DNA of 34,047 nt from Verrucomicrobia bacterium SCGC AAA164-E04 (GTDB taxonomy: Bacteria; Verrucomicrobiota; Verrucomicrobiia; Limisphaerales; AAA164-E04). Within the stretch, counting starts at the first letter, position 1; the number at the start of each line of letters is the position of its first letter. Position numbers and translations under genes: made by a program. The stretch lies in contig KB911978.1 of assembly GCA_000383715.1 (NCBI GenBank), positions 1 to 34,047 of the forward strand, given 5' to 3'. This document shows, piece after piece, positions 17,049 to 26,016 of this stretch. The notes under the pieces were generated by a model. It did no database searches, was not told where the DNA came from, and saw nothing but the letters and a program-made list of their open reading frames with translations.

Positions 17049-18185
17049 ATGCATTTTGTGAAAAAAGTAGGCACCTCTTTCTTCTTTAACTCAATTTTTG
17101 TATTTCTTGGTCTTTGCTCCCTTGAGCAGGTAACAGGGGAACCCAATGGTCCGGTTCAGGTTTTTATCCTTGCCGGCCAATCCAACATGGAAGGCAAGGG
17201 TTTTCCCAGGCCGCTATCATGGCAGTTAGGACAAGCAAAATACCGTGAACGATACCTGCGTTTTGTGAAAGACGAGGATGATGAAGCATTTTTGAAAACG
17301 CTGCACTCATCCTTGGCTGAAAACTCTCGGCAACCTCAATATGCCTGGGCTGAGCGAAAGGATGTGTGGGTGGATTTTCATGAACAACATGGGAATTTGA
17401 AAGTTGGGTATAGTCCAAACCGGGACTGTTTCGGTCCTGAATTCAACTTTGGTCAAGTGATGGGAGATTTGTTTGAAGAGCCCGTTCTACTGATTAAAAC
17501 AGCATGGGGTGGGAAAGCTCTTGGTCGGGAATTTCTTCCCCCCAGCCTCCGTAACACAAATAAGAAAATCAAGGCTTTGGCTGTTCGCGAGAAGAAAACG
17601 GTGCAAGAAATACTCGAAACTTACGGTGTTTTTTACGACTTGATGATTGATGAAATTAAGCAGTCATTGTCACAACTGCAAAAAAATCATCCGGACTATC
17701 AGGAGCAAGGTTACGAAATAAAAGGAATGGTTTGGTTTCAGGGCTGGAACGATCTTTTCGACGAAAACTATCGTAAGGGATATGAATCCAATCTTACTGC
17801 GCTCATAAGGGACATTCGAAAGGATCTCAATGTTCCTGATTTACCTGTTGTGATTGGCCAAAATGGACACGATGGCGATAAAAAAGGGGCTTATCCGACC
17901 GACAAAGATGGCAATCCAGACAATCACGCGACTCTACGTAAAGCTCAATGGGATGCAGCGCAAGTCAGCGGTTTCGAGGGGACGGTCGTTTGCATACGTA
18001 CTGCACCATTTTGGGACATGGACGCTGATGCCATTTACTACGGCCCCGGGAGCTGGAAAAAAGATGTGGATAAGTGGCGACAATTTGGCGATGACCGCCC
18101 GTATCACTATCTTGGTAGTCCATGGTTCTTCGCCCAGACAGGCACCGCTTTTGGTCACGCAATGGGGCTTCTTCTGGAGCAATAG
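17049..18185 (+). CDS. Secreted sialate O-acetylesterase-like SGNH hydrolase
   Basis: A protein of 378 aa with a signal peptide (hydrophobic residues 9-24, cleavage near VTG). The nucleophile motif GQSNMEG places Ser45, as in PF03629 carbohydrate esterases. Further family blocks are TAWGGKALGREFLPPS and GMVWFQGWND; a C-terminal His in YHYLGSPWFFAQTG is the probable catalytic histidine. It likely removes acetyl groups from a polysaccharide. Placement 44 bases after the sulfatase suggests both strip substituents from the same glycan. ATG at 17049 is used; the frame also opens at TTG 17010. Confidence 0.9.
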   Translation: MHFVKKVGTSFFFNSIFVFLGLCSLEQVTGEPNGPVQVFILAGQSNMEGKGFPRPLSWQLGQAKYRERYLRFVKDEDDEAFLKTLHSSLAENSRQPQYAWAERKDVWVDFHEQHGNLKVGYSPNRDCFGPEFNFGQVMGDLFEEPVLLIKTAWGGKALGREFLPPSLRNTNKKIKALAVREKKTVQEILETYGVFYDLMIDEIKQSLSQLQKNHPDYQEQGYEIKGMVWFQGWNDLFDENYRKGYESNLTALIRDIRKDLNVPDLPVVIGQNGHDGDKKGAYPTDKDGNPDNHATLRKAQWDAAQVSGFEGTVVCIRTAPFWDMDADAIYYGPGSWKKDVDKWRQFGDDRPYHYLGSPWFFAQTGTAFGHAMGLLLEQ

Positions 18186-18357
18186 GCAATAGTCCTCTAG
18201 GAAGTGATTTGATTTCAGTCGACAGTGATCCCTTTGCGGAAGTGAAACTGCCGATCAAGCATCATTTACTTGCAGGATGACGCCTTACATTGACTGCAAT
18301 ACTACTACGATATGGGTCATCGCTTTTCTGAATGACTTAGAGGGCAGTTCAGTGCGC

Positions 18358-18390
18358 AAAAAAAAACCTGAGAAGCGAACGCTCCTCAGG
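18358..18390 (-). terminator. Intrinsic terminator for the minus-strand prepilin-like gene
   Basis: On the minus strand a CCTGAG/CTCAGG stem with an inner AGC/GCT extension and a GAAC-type loop is followed directly by nine T. It lies 28 bases after the stop at 18419. On the plus strand there is no T tail, so it serves the minus-strand gene. Confidence 0.8.
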
Positions 18391-18418
18391 CAATTAGATT
18401 CACATGTTTTGAAAACTA

Positions 18419-19264
18419 CTAGCGGGTTCTACCAGGCTTCAAGGATGATGTGCGCTCTGACATCCACAAAACGTCCCTGTTATTGGGTGAGGCCACATTC
18501 AAAGCCGGAAGTTGTTTGCCAAAATTAGCTGGTTCAACAGTACGATTGTCAACCCACTTTTTGATTTCTGAGTGGCCATCGGCAAAAGCTAATCCGCATG
18601 CACCGTTGTGGTAACTGGCGGGGAAATCGATGATTCTCGCCTGGCTCAACGTACTGGCCTGCTGCATTTGGACTGCGAAGGCAGCGTCGTTGATGCTACC
18701 AGGATGCTCATCAATTAATATCCACGTCATCGATGGGCCTGGATCGATCAGGTCGGATTCCTTTCCAAAGGTACGATACATGGAACCGGGTAGCCAGCTA
18801 CCGTTGTCAAAAGCCTGACTCATCGAGTTACTTCGTACCCTTGGGCGAATTTCTCCTCCAACCTTGACATTGGCCTTGTCCGACGGGCACTTGAAGATTT
18901 TTGCACTACTTCCCGCGTAGGTGAAGAGAGGGCCTTTCTCGATGTGCATGGTGACGTCCCAGTTTGCACGGTTGCCACCATTGTAGTTGAGACTGCCTTC
19001 GATCCATGCCGGTCTTCTGTTGACGGTTCCAAGTGATGAAACAAGACCTCCTTCATTGTCACCCGCATACATGAACCAAGCGAGACCAAGCTGCTTCAGA
19101 TTATTCATACAGCTGATGCCCTGAGCTTTTGTTTTGGCCTTGCTCAAAGCTGGCAACAACATACCGGCGAGTATTGCAATGATGGCGATTACCACCAGAA
19201 GCTCAATGAGGGTAAATCCCTTTTTGGACCTGAGCTTTCCCATCTTTTGATTGTTTATTTTCAT
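18419..19264 (-). CDS. Type II secretion/pseudopilin-like protein with prepilin leader
   Basis: A protein of 281 aa. A short basic leader ends in KKG and is followed by [28 protein letters not shown], a classic prepilin cleavage/methylation segment with the conserved Glu at +5. The remainder is an exported domain with [12 protein letters not shown], a Cys pair and the late H-x-DG type motif [11 protein letters not shown] seen in the large PVC-bacterial pseudopilin/DUF1559-like families. Their function is unknown; many copies occur per genome. An SD-like AGGA lies 8 bases before ATG 19264, and a terminator follows the stop. Confidence 0.9.
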   Translation of the reverse strand: MKINNQKMGKLRSKKGFTLIELLVVIAIIAILAGMLLPALSKAKTKAQGISCMNNLKQLGLAWFMYAGDNEGGLVSSLGTVNRRPAWIEGSLNYNGGNRANWDVTMHIEKGPLFTYAGSSAKIFKCPSDKANVKVGGEIRPRVRSNSMSQAFDNGSWLPGSMYRTFGKESDLIDPGPSMTWILIDEHPGSINDAAFAVQMQQASTLSQARIIDFPASYHNGACGLAFADGHSEIKKWVDNRTVEPANFGKQLPALNVASPNNRDVLWMSERTSSLKPGRTR

Positions 19265-19384
19265 ATCAGAATTCCTACAACGTTTTTCAACACTATATGG
19301 ATCAATACTAACTCACGGTAGGTTACCTGTCGAGCTTATAAAAACGGACTTCTCAACTCTTTGGCTCTGAGTTATTTTGTGTAT

Positions 19385-19996
19385 ATGCGTCGCTTTTCTC
19401 TTCCCCAAGCAGGTAGATTGATTCGTCTTGGTTTATGCCTCTCGGGTTGTTGTTTGCTGCCGCTATTCACTCTAGCGGACAAATCATCTTCCGTGGATGT
19501 TGATTCTTCCCTGCCTCCCGTCCGTGGTTTGATTGAGGCCTTCACCAAAGATGTCAAAGTGATCAAACGGTATCACCTCTGGGAGATGTCAGAGACACGT
19601 CATGATCGATTACAGGAATTGATTCAGGAATACTCAACTTCTCTGCTTGCGACTGAATTTCAGCAACTAACTCAGAAAGAACGTATTGATTATATCCTGC
19701 TGCGGAATCAATTGAAATTTGCTTCACGGCAACTTGATCAAGCACGGGCACGATATGCTGAAATCAAAGAGTGGTTGCCATTTGGGGCATCCATACTCGA
19801 GTTGGCTGAGGCGCGTCAGCGAGTAGAACCCATGGAAGCAGAAGACACGGCAGCACTGATGCATGCGTTGAAATCACAGGTGACTCAATCCCACCAGAAG
19901 GTTCGATCCTCATTGGAGCTATCAGATTCTTCACTCACCCCAGTGTTGGGGGGGGAGGGTTGCTCAGACGATCGATCTTTACAGCAAGATGCTTGA
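19385..19996 (+). CDS. N-terminal part of DUF885 peptidase-like protein, separated by a frameshift
   Basis: About 203 aa from ATG 19385 (TTG 19361 also possible). A hydrophobic N-terminus contains LSGC, a possible lipobox, or is cleaved near TLA. The following helical region (RGLIEAFTKDVKVIKRYHL, then RIDYILLRNQLKFASRQLDQA) is typical of the start of DUF885 proteins. The sequence past the G8 run (19948-19955), GEGCSDDRSLQQDA and stop, is not family-like, whereas the next frame immediately continues the family pattern (IDLYSKMLEEWYQFY). With one G fewer the two frames join as one protein. Treat this as the first segment of the gene that continues to 23453. Confidence 0.75.
   Translation: MRRFSLPQAGRLIRLGLCLSGCCLLPLFTLADKSSSVDVDSSLPPVRGLIEAFTKDVKVIKRYHLWEMSETRHDRLQELIQEYSTSLLATEFQQLTQKERIDYILLRNQLKFASRQLDQARARYAEIKEWLPFGASILELAEARQRVEPMEAEDTAALMHALKSQVTQSHQKVRSSLELSDSSLTPVLGGEGCSDDRSLQQDA
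19948..19955 (+). other. Run of eight G at a reading-frame break
   Basis: Eight consecutive G followed by AGGG lie exactly where the coding pattern moves from one frame to another. Removing one G gives LGGRVAQTIDLYSKMLEEWY across the join. It may be a sequencing error, slipped-strand phase variation, a +1 recoding site or an inactivating mutation. Confidence 0.8.
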
Positions 19997-22900
19997 GGAA
20001 TGGTATCAGTTTTATGCTGGCTATCATCCTTCTTTTACCTGGTGGGTTCGATCCCCCCATGAGGCAACCGTCAAGGCATTGGAAGATTATGCAGATTTTA
20101 TTCGTCATGAGGTTGCAGGCTTTGTGCAGGGTCAAGATCCGCCTGTGCTGGGGGATCCTGTGGGTCGAAAGGCTCTTTTGGATGCTCTGGATTACGAGAT
20201 GGTAGCGTATACACCGGAGGAATTGCTTGAAATTGCTCAAGCCGAATTTGCCTGGTGTGATCGTGAGCGTCAACGAGCAGCAAGGGATCTGGGTTTCGGA
20301 GACAATTGGCAAGCTGCTTACAATTTTGTGAAATCCAGATATGTGGCCCCCGGTGAGCAACCTCAATTAATCAAAAGGCTGGCTCATGAGGCCGTCGATT
20401 TCCTTGAACAGCGTGATTTGCTATCAATCCCGCCTCTCGCGAAAGAGGTCTGGCGCATGCGTATGATGACGGCGGAGCGTCAAAAGGTGAATCCATACTT
20501 CACCGGAGGTGAGGTTATCTCCGTTTCCTTTCCAACAGAAAGCATGGAACATGAGGACAAACTGATGAGCATGCGTGGAAACAACGTGCATTTCTCAAAA
20601 GCAACGGTTCATCATGAACTGATTCCTGGTCATCATTTGCAGCTCTACATGGCTGAGCGCTATCAGACACATCGTGCTTTGTTTCGAACCCCGTTCTTGG
20701 TAGAGGGCTGGGCGCTTTACTGGGAAATGCTTCTCTGGGATCTCGAATTTTATGACTCTCCCGAAGATCGAATCGGTATGCTTTTCTGGCGATCGCATCG
20801 ATGTGCCAGGATTATCTTCTCCCTTAGTTTTCATCTGGGGACCATGAGCGCTCAGGAGGCAATTGAATTTCTTGTCAGCAACGTGGGGCATGAACGTCGC
20901 AATGCAATCGCGGAGGTTCGACGATCCATCCAAGGATGCTACATACCCCTTTATCAGGCTGCCTACATGTTGGGTGGACTGCAGATTCGCTCCATGTATC
21001 GTGAATTGGTCGAATCCCATCAAATGACAGCCAAAGCGTTTCACGACGCGATCCTCCGTGAAAATGCCATACCAATCGACATGATACGGGCAAGTTTGAT
21101 GCAGACTCCACTCACGACTGATTATCGTCCTGACTGGAAGTTTTATCATCGTCAAGAACCGGTGCATGCCAAACCTGAGGCTCAGCTTCAACCGAATCCT
21201 GCTAACAGGCTTTCTCCGTCGGTGGAAGAGGCACTTTCCGTAGGGAAATCCTTTCGAGGTAAGGTGACGCAGGATTCGGTCAAGCCTCAATGGTTCGATC
21301 AAGGCACGCAATTTCACTACAAGCGTTCTCTGGAAGATGGAAAGTATCAATTTCGAGTGGTTCATACGGAAGACGGGTCAAATCGCCCGGCCTTTGACCA
21401 TCACCTTGTCGCGCAAGCCATGGCCTTGATGATCGGAAACGATATTTCACCAGGTCGATTGCCTGTGCAATCCATTGATATGAGCTCCCTTTCAGGACGT
21501 ATCCTCTTGAAGGGGCAAGGGGTGTCCTGGCTATGGAATCCATATCGCTCGCATTTGATCAAATGGAACAAAGGAAATGCCGTGGAAGCAGCCAAACCCG
21601 AAAGACGCAATCTTGAAGGCCCACGGAACCGGCGCGAGCGTGAAGAGGATCGAGCGGGTGTTTCTCCCAATGGAAAATGGAGGGCAACGGTCAAGGAGCA
21701 CAATCTCTGGATTGAGGACCTTGAGTCGGGTCAAGTGTCACCGCTCAGCTTTGACGGTAATCCGGGTAATTCCTATCAGCCCACGGCTGATCGCGAACGA
21801 TTTGTAGGGATGCAGTATCAGAGGGAGGATCCTCCCGTCGGGCGTCCTCGTGTGTATTGGTCTCCGGATTCAAAGTGGCTCATTGCCCTGCGTTACGAAC
21901 CGGGTGTGGAGCGGCATGTCCATATCGTTGAGTCCTCACCTGAAGATCAATTGCAGCCCATGCTCCATTCCTACACCTACCTCAAGCCTGGGGACAGGAT
22001 ACCCGTTCAGAAACCCGCATTGTTTAATATATCCACACGCAAAGAAATGGCATTGGATGACACATTATATTCAAATCCATGGTCCATTAATCAGATGCGC
22101 TGGGATGAGGACAGTCAGCGATTCACGTTTCTTTTCAACGAAAGAGGGCATCAGGTCTTGAGAGTGATTGCGGTAGAGGCCAGCACTGGAAATGTTCGAT
22201 CGTTAATTGATGAGCAGAGCGAGACTTTCGTGGACTACGCCTATAAAAACCACTACCGAGTCATGGAATCCAGTCAGGAGATTCTTTGGATGTCCGAGCG
22301 GGATGGATGGAATCATCTTTATTTATTCGATGCTGAAACTGGTTTCATGAAGCATCAGATTACCAGAGGGGATTGGGTTGTTCGTCAGGTAGACCGAGTG
22401 GACGAAGAAAAAAGACAGGTTTGGTTCAAGGCAAGTGGGCTTTTTAAGGGGCAGGATCCGTATTATATTCACTATTGTCGTGTGAATTTTGATGGTACGG
22501 GACTCGTCAGATTGACTCGAAGTAACGGGGATCACTCGGCTCAATATTCTCCTGACGGAAGGTTTCTCATCGACACCTGGTCTCGAGTCGACCAAGCGCC
22601 TGTTGTAGAACTCAGAGACGCTTCGTCAGGTGACTTGATATCAGTGGTAGAGCAGGCCGACATGAGGATGCTTGAAGCATCTGGTTGGCAGAAGCCGGAA
22701 GCATTTGTGGCCAAGGGCAGGGATGGTTCAACGAATATTCACGGTGTCATTTACAGACCGACACATTTTGATCCAACCAAAAAGTATCCCGTGATTGAAA
22801 AGATATATGCCGGTCCTCATGGATCGTTTGTTCCAAAATCTTTTCGATCTTTTCACAGTGCTCAGGCAATGGCTGAACTTGGATTCGTGGTTGTGCAAAT

Positions 22901-23453
22901 TGATGGGATGGGGACATCGAATCGATCCAAAGCTTTCCACGATGTCTGCTGGCAAAACATCGGAGACGCAGGCTTTCCTGATCGAATTGCCTGGATGAAA
23001 GCAGCCGCTGAATCGCGATCCTACATGGATCTCAGTCGGGTGGGTATCTATGGAGGCTCGGCAGGTGGTCAAAACACGCTTCGCGGATTATTGGCGCATG
23101 GTGACTTTTACAAGGTAGGTGTTGCGGACTGCGGTTGCCACGACAATCGAATGGACAAGATCTGGTGGAATGAGCTTTGGATGGGCTGGCCGCTGGGACC
23201 TCACTACCGCGAGCAATCCAACGTTACGCAAGCACATCGATTAAAAGGTAAGCTCCTGCTCATGGTGGGAGAAATGGATCGCAATGTCGACCCGGCATCC
23301 ACGATGCAAGTTGTGGATGCATTGATTAAAGCCGATAAAGACTTCGATATGCTGGTGATGCCGGGGGTGGGGCACGGAGCTGCGGGTACGCCTTATGGCA
23401 AAAAAAGGATGGCTCAATTTTTCATGAAGCATTTGCTGAACGAATCCCCCTGA
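19989..23453 (+). CDS. Fused DUF885 metallopeptidase-like and S9 (dipeptidyl-peptidase IV-like) protein, main part
   Basis: An open frame of 1,154 aa. Residues 1 to about 390 continue a DUF885 domain with the zinc-type motif HHELIPGHH (208-216) and Trp-rich GWALYWEMLLW. From about 400 onward the protein is a DPP4-type S9 peptidase: a beta-propeller region (about 470-890, with WIEDLESG and SPDSKW repeats), then an alpha/beta hydrolase with Ser1024 in GGSAGG, Asp1097 in GEMDRNV and His1129 in GVGHG. Both active sites look intact. The likely role is secreted peptide degradation. The true N-terminus is the upstream segment from 19385, in another frame across a G8 run; the ATG at 19989 may not be a real start. 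The total would be about 1,356 aa. Confidence 0.88.
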   Translation: MLEEWYQFYAGYHPSFTWWVRSPHEATVKALEDYADFIRHEVAGFVQGQDPPVLGDPVGRKALLDALDYEMVAYTPEELLEIAQAEFAWCDRERQRAARDLGFGDNWQAAYNFVKSRYVAPGEQPQLIKRLAHEAVDFLEQRDLLSIPPLAKEVWRMRMMTAERQKVNPYFTGGEVISVSFPTESMEHEDKLMSMRGNNVHFSKATVHHELIPGHHLQLYMAERYQTHRALFRTPFLVEGWALYWEMLLWDLEFYDSPEDRIGMLFWRSHRCARIIFSLSFHLGTMSAQEAIEFLVSNVGHERRNAIAEVRRSIQGCYIPLYQAAYMLGGLQIRSMYRELVESHQMTAKAFHDAILRENAIPIDMIRASLMQTPLTTDYRPDWKFYHRQEPVHAKPEAQLQPNPANRLSPSVEEALSVGKSFRGKVTQDSVKPQWFDQGTQFHYKRSLEDGKYQFRVVHTEDGSNRPAFDHHLVAQAMALMIGNDISPGRLPVQSIDMSSLSGRILLKGQGVSWLWNPYRSHLIKWNKGNAVEAAKPERRNLEGPRNRREREEDRAGVSPNGKWRATVKEHNLWIEDLESGQVSPLSFDGNPGNSYQPTADRERFVGMQYQREDPPVGRPRVYWSPDSKWLIALRYEPGVERHVHIVESSPEDQLQPMLHSYTYLKPGDRIPVQKPALFNISTRKEMALDDTLYSNPWSINQMRWDEDSQRFTFLFNERGHQVLRVIAVEASTGNVRSLIDEQSETFVDYAYKNHYRVMESSQEILWMSERDGWNHLYLFDAETGFMKHQITRGDWVVRQVDRVDEEKRQVWFKASGLFKGQDPYYIHYCRVNFDGTGLVRLTRSNGDHSAQYSPDGRFLIDTWSRVDQAPVVELRDASSGDLISVVEQADMRMLEASGWQKPEAFVAKGRDGSTNIHGVIYRPTHFDPTKKYPVIEKIYAGPHGSFVPKSFRSFHSAQAMAELGFVVVQIDGMGTSNRSKAFHDVCWQNIGDAGFPDRIAWMKAAAESRSYMDLSRVGIYGGSAGGQNTLRGLLAHGDFYKVGVADCGCHDNRMDKIWWNELWMGWPLGPHYREQSNVTQAHRLKGKLLLMVGEMDRNVDPASTMQVVDALIKADKDFDMLVMPGVGHGAAGTPYGKKRMAQFFMKHLLNESP
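21214..21333 (+). repeat. Source copy of a 120-bp duplicated segment
   Basis: This stretch, at the start of the S9 half of the fused peptidase gene, matches 24317-24436 without gaps; I count about 18 mismatches in 120 bases, roughly 85% identity. Weaker similarity extends about 25 bases upstream and on downstream with a deletion. Confidence 0.85.
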
Positions 23454-23472
23454 TTCTTGCTTGGAAAGAAGG

Positions 23473-24261
23473 TTATTTTTGTCTTCCTGAGAGAAAGTCC
23501 TCGTAGTGAGGGATCCCGGTTTGTAGACGGTGTAGGTCCTCTCGCTCTGGAGATTTGCTGGCGTCCAGGGACTCTAATGTTTTGGGAGCACGCCACGCAT
23601 AGCGATCTGCATGGCCATCGAGAAATGAGAGGTTGGCCCCTTGGGAATGTCGATCGGCAGGAATGTTGAGGAAGCGATCCAGCCCAGGAGCCGACAAACC
23701 AAAGTGCCCGTCGTCAATTCTCTCCTCTAGTTCGTCGATAAACGCAAACACAAGCGAGGTTCGCATTATCTGAGATTGCTTCACGAAACGACTGTCCTTG
23801 AAATCCGGCCACTCCGTCCCGTTCAACCATGAGTTGATCGCAACGCTGCGAAGACGTGGGATTTCCTGATGCTTTTCAACTTTCGATTTGTCGGCTGGAC
23901 ACTTGTATATGCCGACGGCTTGATTGTATTTGAACAGAATGCCTGCGCGGATGTTTTCATCCGTCAGATCATTCTTGGCATTTCCGAGTATCCAGGATCC
24001 TTGGAGACTGACGGCGCCATTTTGTGCTCCCCATTTGTTGGGTGGCATCACGTCTTCGTGATCGTCCGCGTACATAGCCCAAGCCAGTTGAAGCTGCTTC
24101 AAGTTGGAAATGCATTTGATGGTGAGCGCCTTACTCTTGGCCTTGCTCAAGGCAGGTAAAAGCATGCCTGCCAAAATAGCGATAATCGCAATGACAACAA
24201 GTAGTTCGATCAAGGTGAAGCCGAAAGCTTTTCTGAGAGAAGTCGCCTTTGTCATAACCAT
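23473..24261 (-). CDS. Second prepilin-leader (pseudopilin-like) protein
   Basis: A protein of 262 aa from ATG 24261 (24255 also possible; the frame opens at 24306 but that part lies in duplicated peptidase-derived sequence). The leader LRKAFG is followed by [31 protein letters not shown], then [26 protein letters not shown], a Cys in [10 protein letters not shown] and the late motif [12 protein letters not shown]. It is a paralog of the gene at 18419-19264 but much diverged past the leader. It is convergent with the fused peptidase gene (19-base gap), with no clear terminator between. Function unknown. Confidence 0.9.
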   Translation of the reverse strand: MVMTKATSLRKAFGFTLIELLVVIAIIAILAGMLLPALSKAKSKALTIKCISNLKQLQLAWAMYADDHEDVMPPNKWGAQNGAVSLQGSWILGNAKNDLTDENIRAGILFKYNQAVGIYKCPADKSKVEKHQEIPRLRSVAINSWLNGTEWPDFKDSRFVKQSQIMRTSLVFAFIDELEERIDDGHFGLSAPGLDRFLNIPADRHSQGANLSFLDGHADRYAWRAPKTLESLDASKSPEREDLHRLQTGIPHYEDFLSGRQK

Positions 24262-24288
24262 TGCAAAATAGTCAATGAGACAATCAGG

Positions 24289-24600
24289 TGTCAATCGAAT
24301 CCTCATGGCAGGCTCCCTCCATCGGTGAAAGAGTTACTTTCCGCGGGGGAATTCTTTCGAGGCAAGCTGACACACGATTCGGTCAAGCCTGAATGGTTCG
24401 ATCGAGGTGCGCAATTTCACTACAAGCATTCTTTGGGAAGGTGGCTCAAAGTCGCTTGGCCTTTGATCACCGCCTTGTCGCTCAAGCCACTGCGTGGTGA
24501 TGCGGTTACGGCCTGCGGTAAAAGCGAATGGCTCAATTTTCCAGCAAGTGTTTTCTGGAAGCATTCCCATGATCCAGTGGAGTCAAGGGAATCAATCAGG
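24289..24600 (+). pseudogene. Decayed partial copy of the S9 peptidase half
   Basis: The segment 24317-24436 is about 85% identical to 21214-21333, in the same reading frame (LSAGEFFRGKLTHDSVKPEWFDRGAQFHYKHSL is open). Past 24436 about 35 bases are missing relative to the intact copy, the frame is shifted (the intact NRPAFDHHLVAQA matches only in another frame), and similarity fades by about 24600 where the convergent FtsW/RodA-type gene ends. No catalytic residues remain. I call it a truncated, frameshifted remnant. Confidence 0.85.
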
Positions 24601-25992
24601 CTACGTTTTTTGTCGCTTTGAACTCGTTTTTTTAAGTGCGGGTTTTTTAGTTGCTGTACCTCGCTTGGAGGGCTTGGGCCTGGTCTCTTTCTTAGCAGCC
24701 TTCATTCCTTGATTTTCGGAAATACTCAGCAAAAGTCCGAGACCAAGAAACACGGTTACCAAGTTGCTGCCTCCGTGACTGATCAAGGGTAAAGGAATAC
24801 CCGTCATTGGGAGACTTTTGGTGACACCTCCGATATTGAGGAGAGTTTGACATGCGAGCACAGAAACGAGACCTGCCGCCAGGAGCGATCCGAAGTAATC
24901 TTTGGTTTTGAATGCGATTCGGTATCCTTGGTGAAAGAAGATAAGGTAAAAGACGATCACCAGCAGGCAACCGACGAATCCAAGTTCCTCACCAATGACC
25001 GCATACATGAAATCTGATTCAGCGATGGGAATGCGCTCTGGATTTCCCTTGCCAAAACCCGCTCCCAGGAATCCGCCGGCAAACATGCCTGATAATCCCT
25101 GGAGAATCTGCCAGCCACTTCCGGTAGGATCTCCGAAAGGGTCCATCCACGTTTGGATTCTTTCACGTGCATGCGCTACAAATTGATTGGCAATGACACC
25201 TGTCGCGGCGATTCCCAGACCTGAGGCAATCAGGTATCGCCACTGACCTGTAATGAAGAACAAAACCATGCACAGTGTCATGGTCAGGATAGCGAGCATG
25301 CCCAGGTCACGCTGGATCAAAAGCAAGGCCATCAGGATCACATAGATGGATATGACCGGCCAAAGTACACGGATCATTGATGCTTTTCCGCGCTGAGTGG
25401 CTTGACGTATTTCTTTTTCCCTCGAAGCGAAATAGCCGCCGAGGAACAGAACCATCAAAAGTTTCAGGATCTCGGTGGGTGTGAATTGACCAGCTGCGTA
25501 ATAAGCTCCGCGGTAGCGAGTTCCCGTAGCAATCAAGACTGCCACCAGAATGAGGGAGACACCTGCTGCAGCCCAGCTCAGGCGGCGCAATGCTTGATAT
25601 CGACCATTCTTGAAGATACCTATCATCAGAAGCATCGTCAAAACACCAATCGGATAAGCAAAATGGCTCAAACGCCATGGATGTTCAAAATCAAACAAAC
25701 CCATTCTATATTGAGCCAGAACACCGAACCCTCCCAGGAAAGCGACCGATCCCAGAATGACAGGATCCCCCTGGAATCGAGTGATAATGAACCAGGCATG
25801 CATCAGCAGCAGGCTCAGTCCGAATATGACCAGAGGGAAAATACCTTGCTGAGCGACACTGCCTGCCTGCTTTAGATCATTGAGAAAAAAGCCCGCGTAA
25901 CCAAATGCAATGGTGAGAAAACACGCAAAAAACAAGCGCCGCTCAATAGAACGGAACGACCATACATCAGCGATAGTAGTACCTGGTTTCAC
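24601..25992 (-). CDS. SEDS family peptidoglycan polymerase (FtsW/RodA/SpoVE type)
   Basis: A protein of 463 aa with about ten TM segments, starting at GTG. Conserved SEDS features: the QRDLG loop, a RIQTWMDPFGDPTGSGWQ segment, the AESDFMYAVIGEELG loop with the acidic residues of the family, and a final SLPMTGIPLPLISHGGSNL. SEDS proteins polymerise lipid II glycan strands with a partner class B PBP, either at the septum (FtsW) or along the side wall (RodA). No PBP gene is in the window to tell which. The C-terminal 35 residues are an unusual Lys/Arg/Thr/Pro-rich cytoplasmic tail. It starts 24 bases after the upstream VCBS gene on the same strand, so read-through is plausible. Confidence 0.92.
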   Translation of the reverse strand: MKPGTTIADVWSFRSIERRLFFACFLTIAFGYAGFFLNDLKQAGSVAQQGIFPLVIFGLSLLLMHAWFIITRFQGDPVILGSVAFLGGFGVLAQYRMGLFDFEHPWRLSHFAYPIGVLTMLLMIGIFKNGRYQALRRLSWAAAGVSLILVAVLIATGTRYRGAYYAAGQFTPTEILKLLMVLFLGGYFASREKEIRQATQRGKASMIRVLWPVISIYVILMALLLIQRDLGMLAILTMTLCMVLFFITGQWRYLIASGLGIAATGVIANQFVAHARERIQTWMDPFGDPTGSGWQILQGLSGMFAGGFLGAGFGKGNPERIPIAESDFMYAVIGEELGFVGCLLVIVFYLIFFHQGYRIAFKTKDYFGSLLAAGLVSVLACQTLLNIGGVTKSLPMTGIPLPLISHGGSNLVTVFLGLGLLLSISENQGMKAAKKETRPKPSKRGTATKKPALKKTSSKRQKT

Positions 25993-26016
25993 CTGCTTGA
26001 GCGCCGTGTTGCAAGA

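Noticed and set aside
18277..18528. 83-aa plus-strand frame after the acetylesterase gene
   Set aside because: It runs through the minus-strand terminator hairpin and into the prepilin-like gene; composition is not coding-like.
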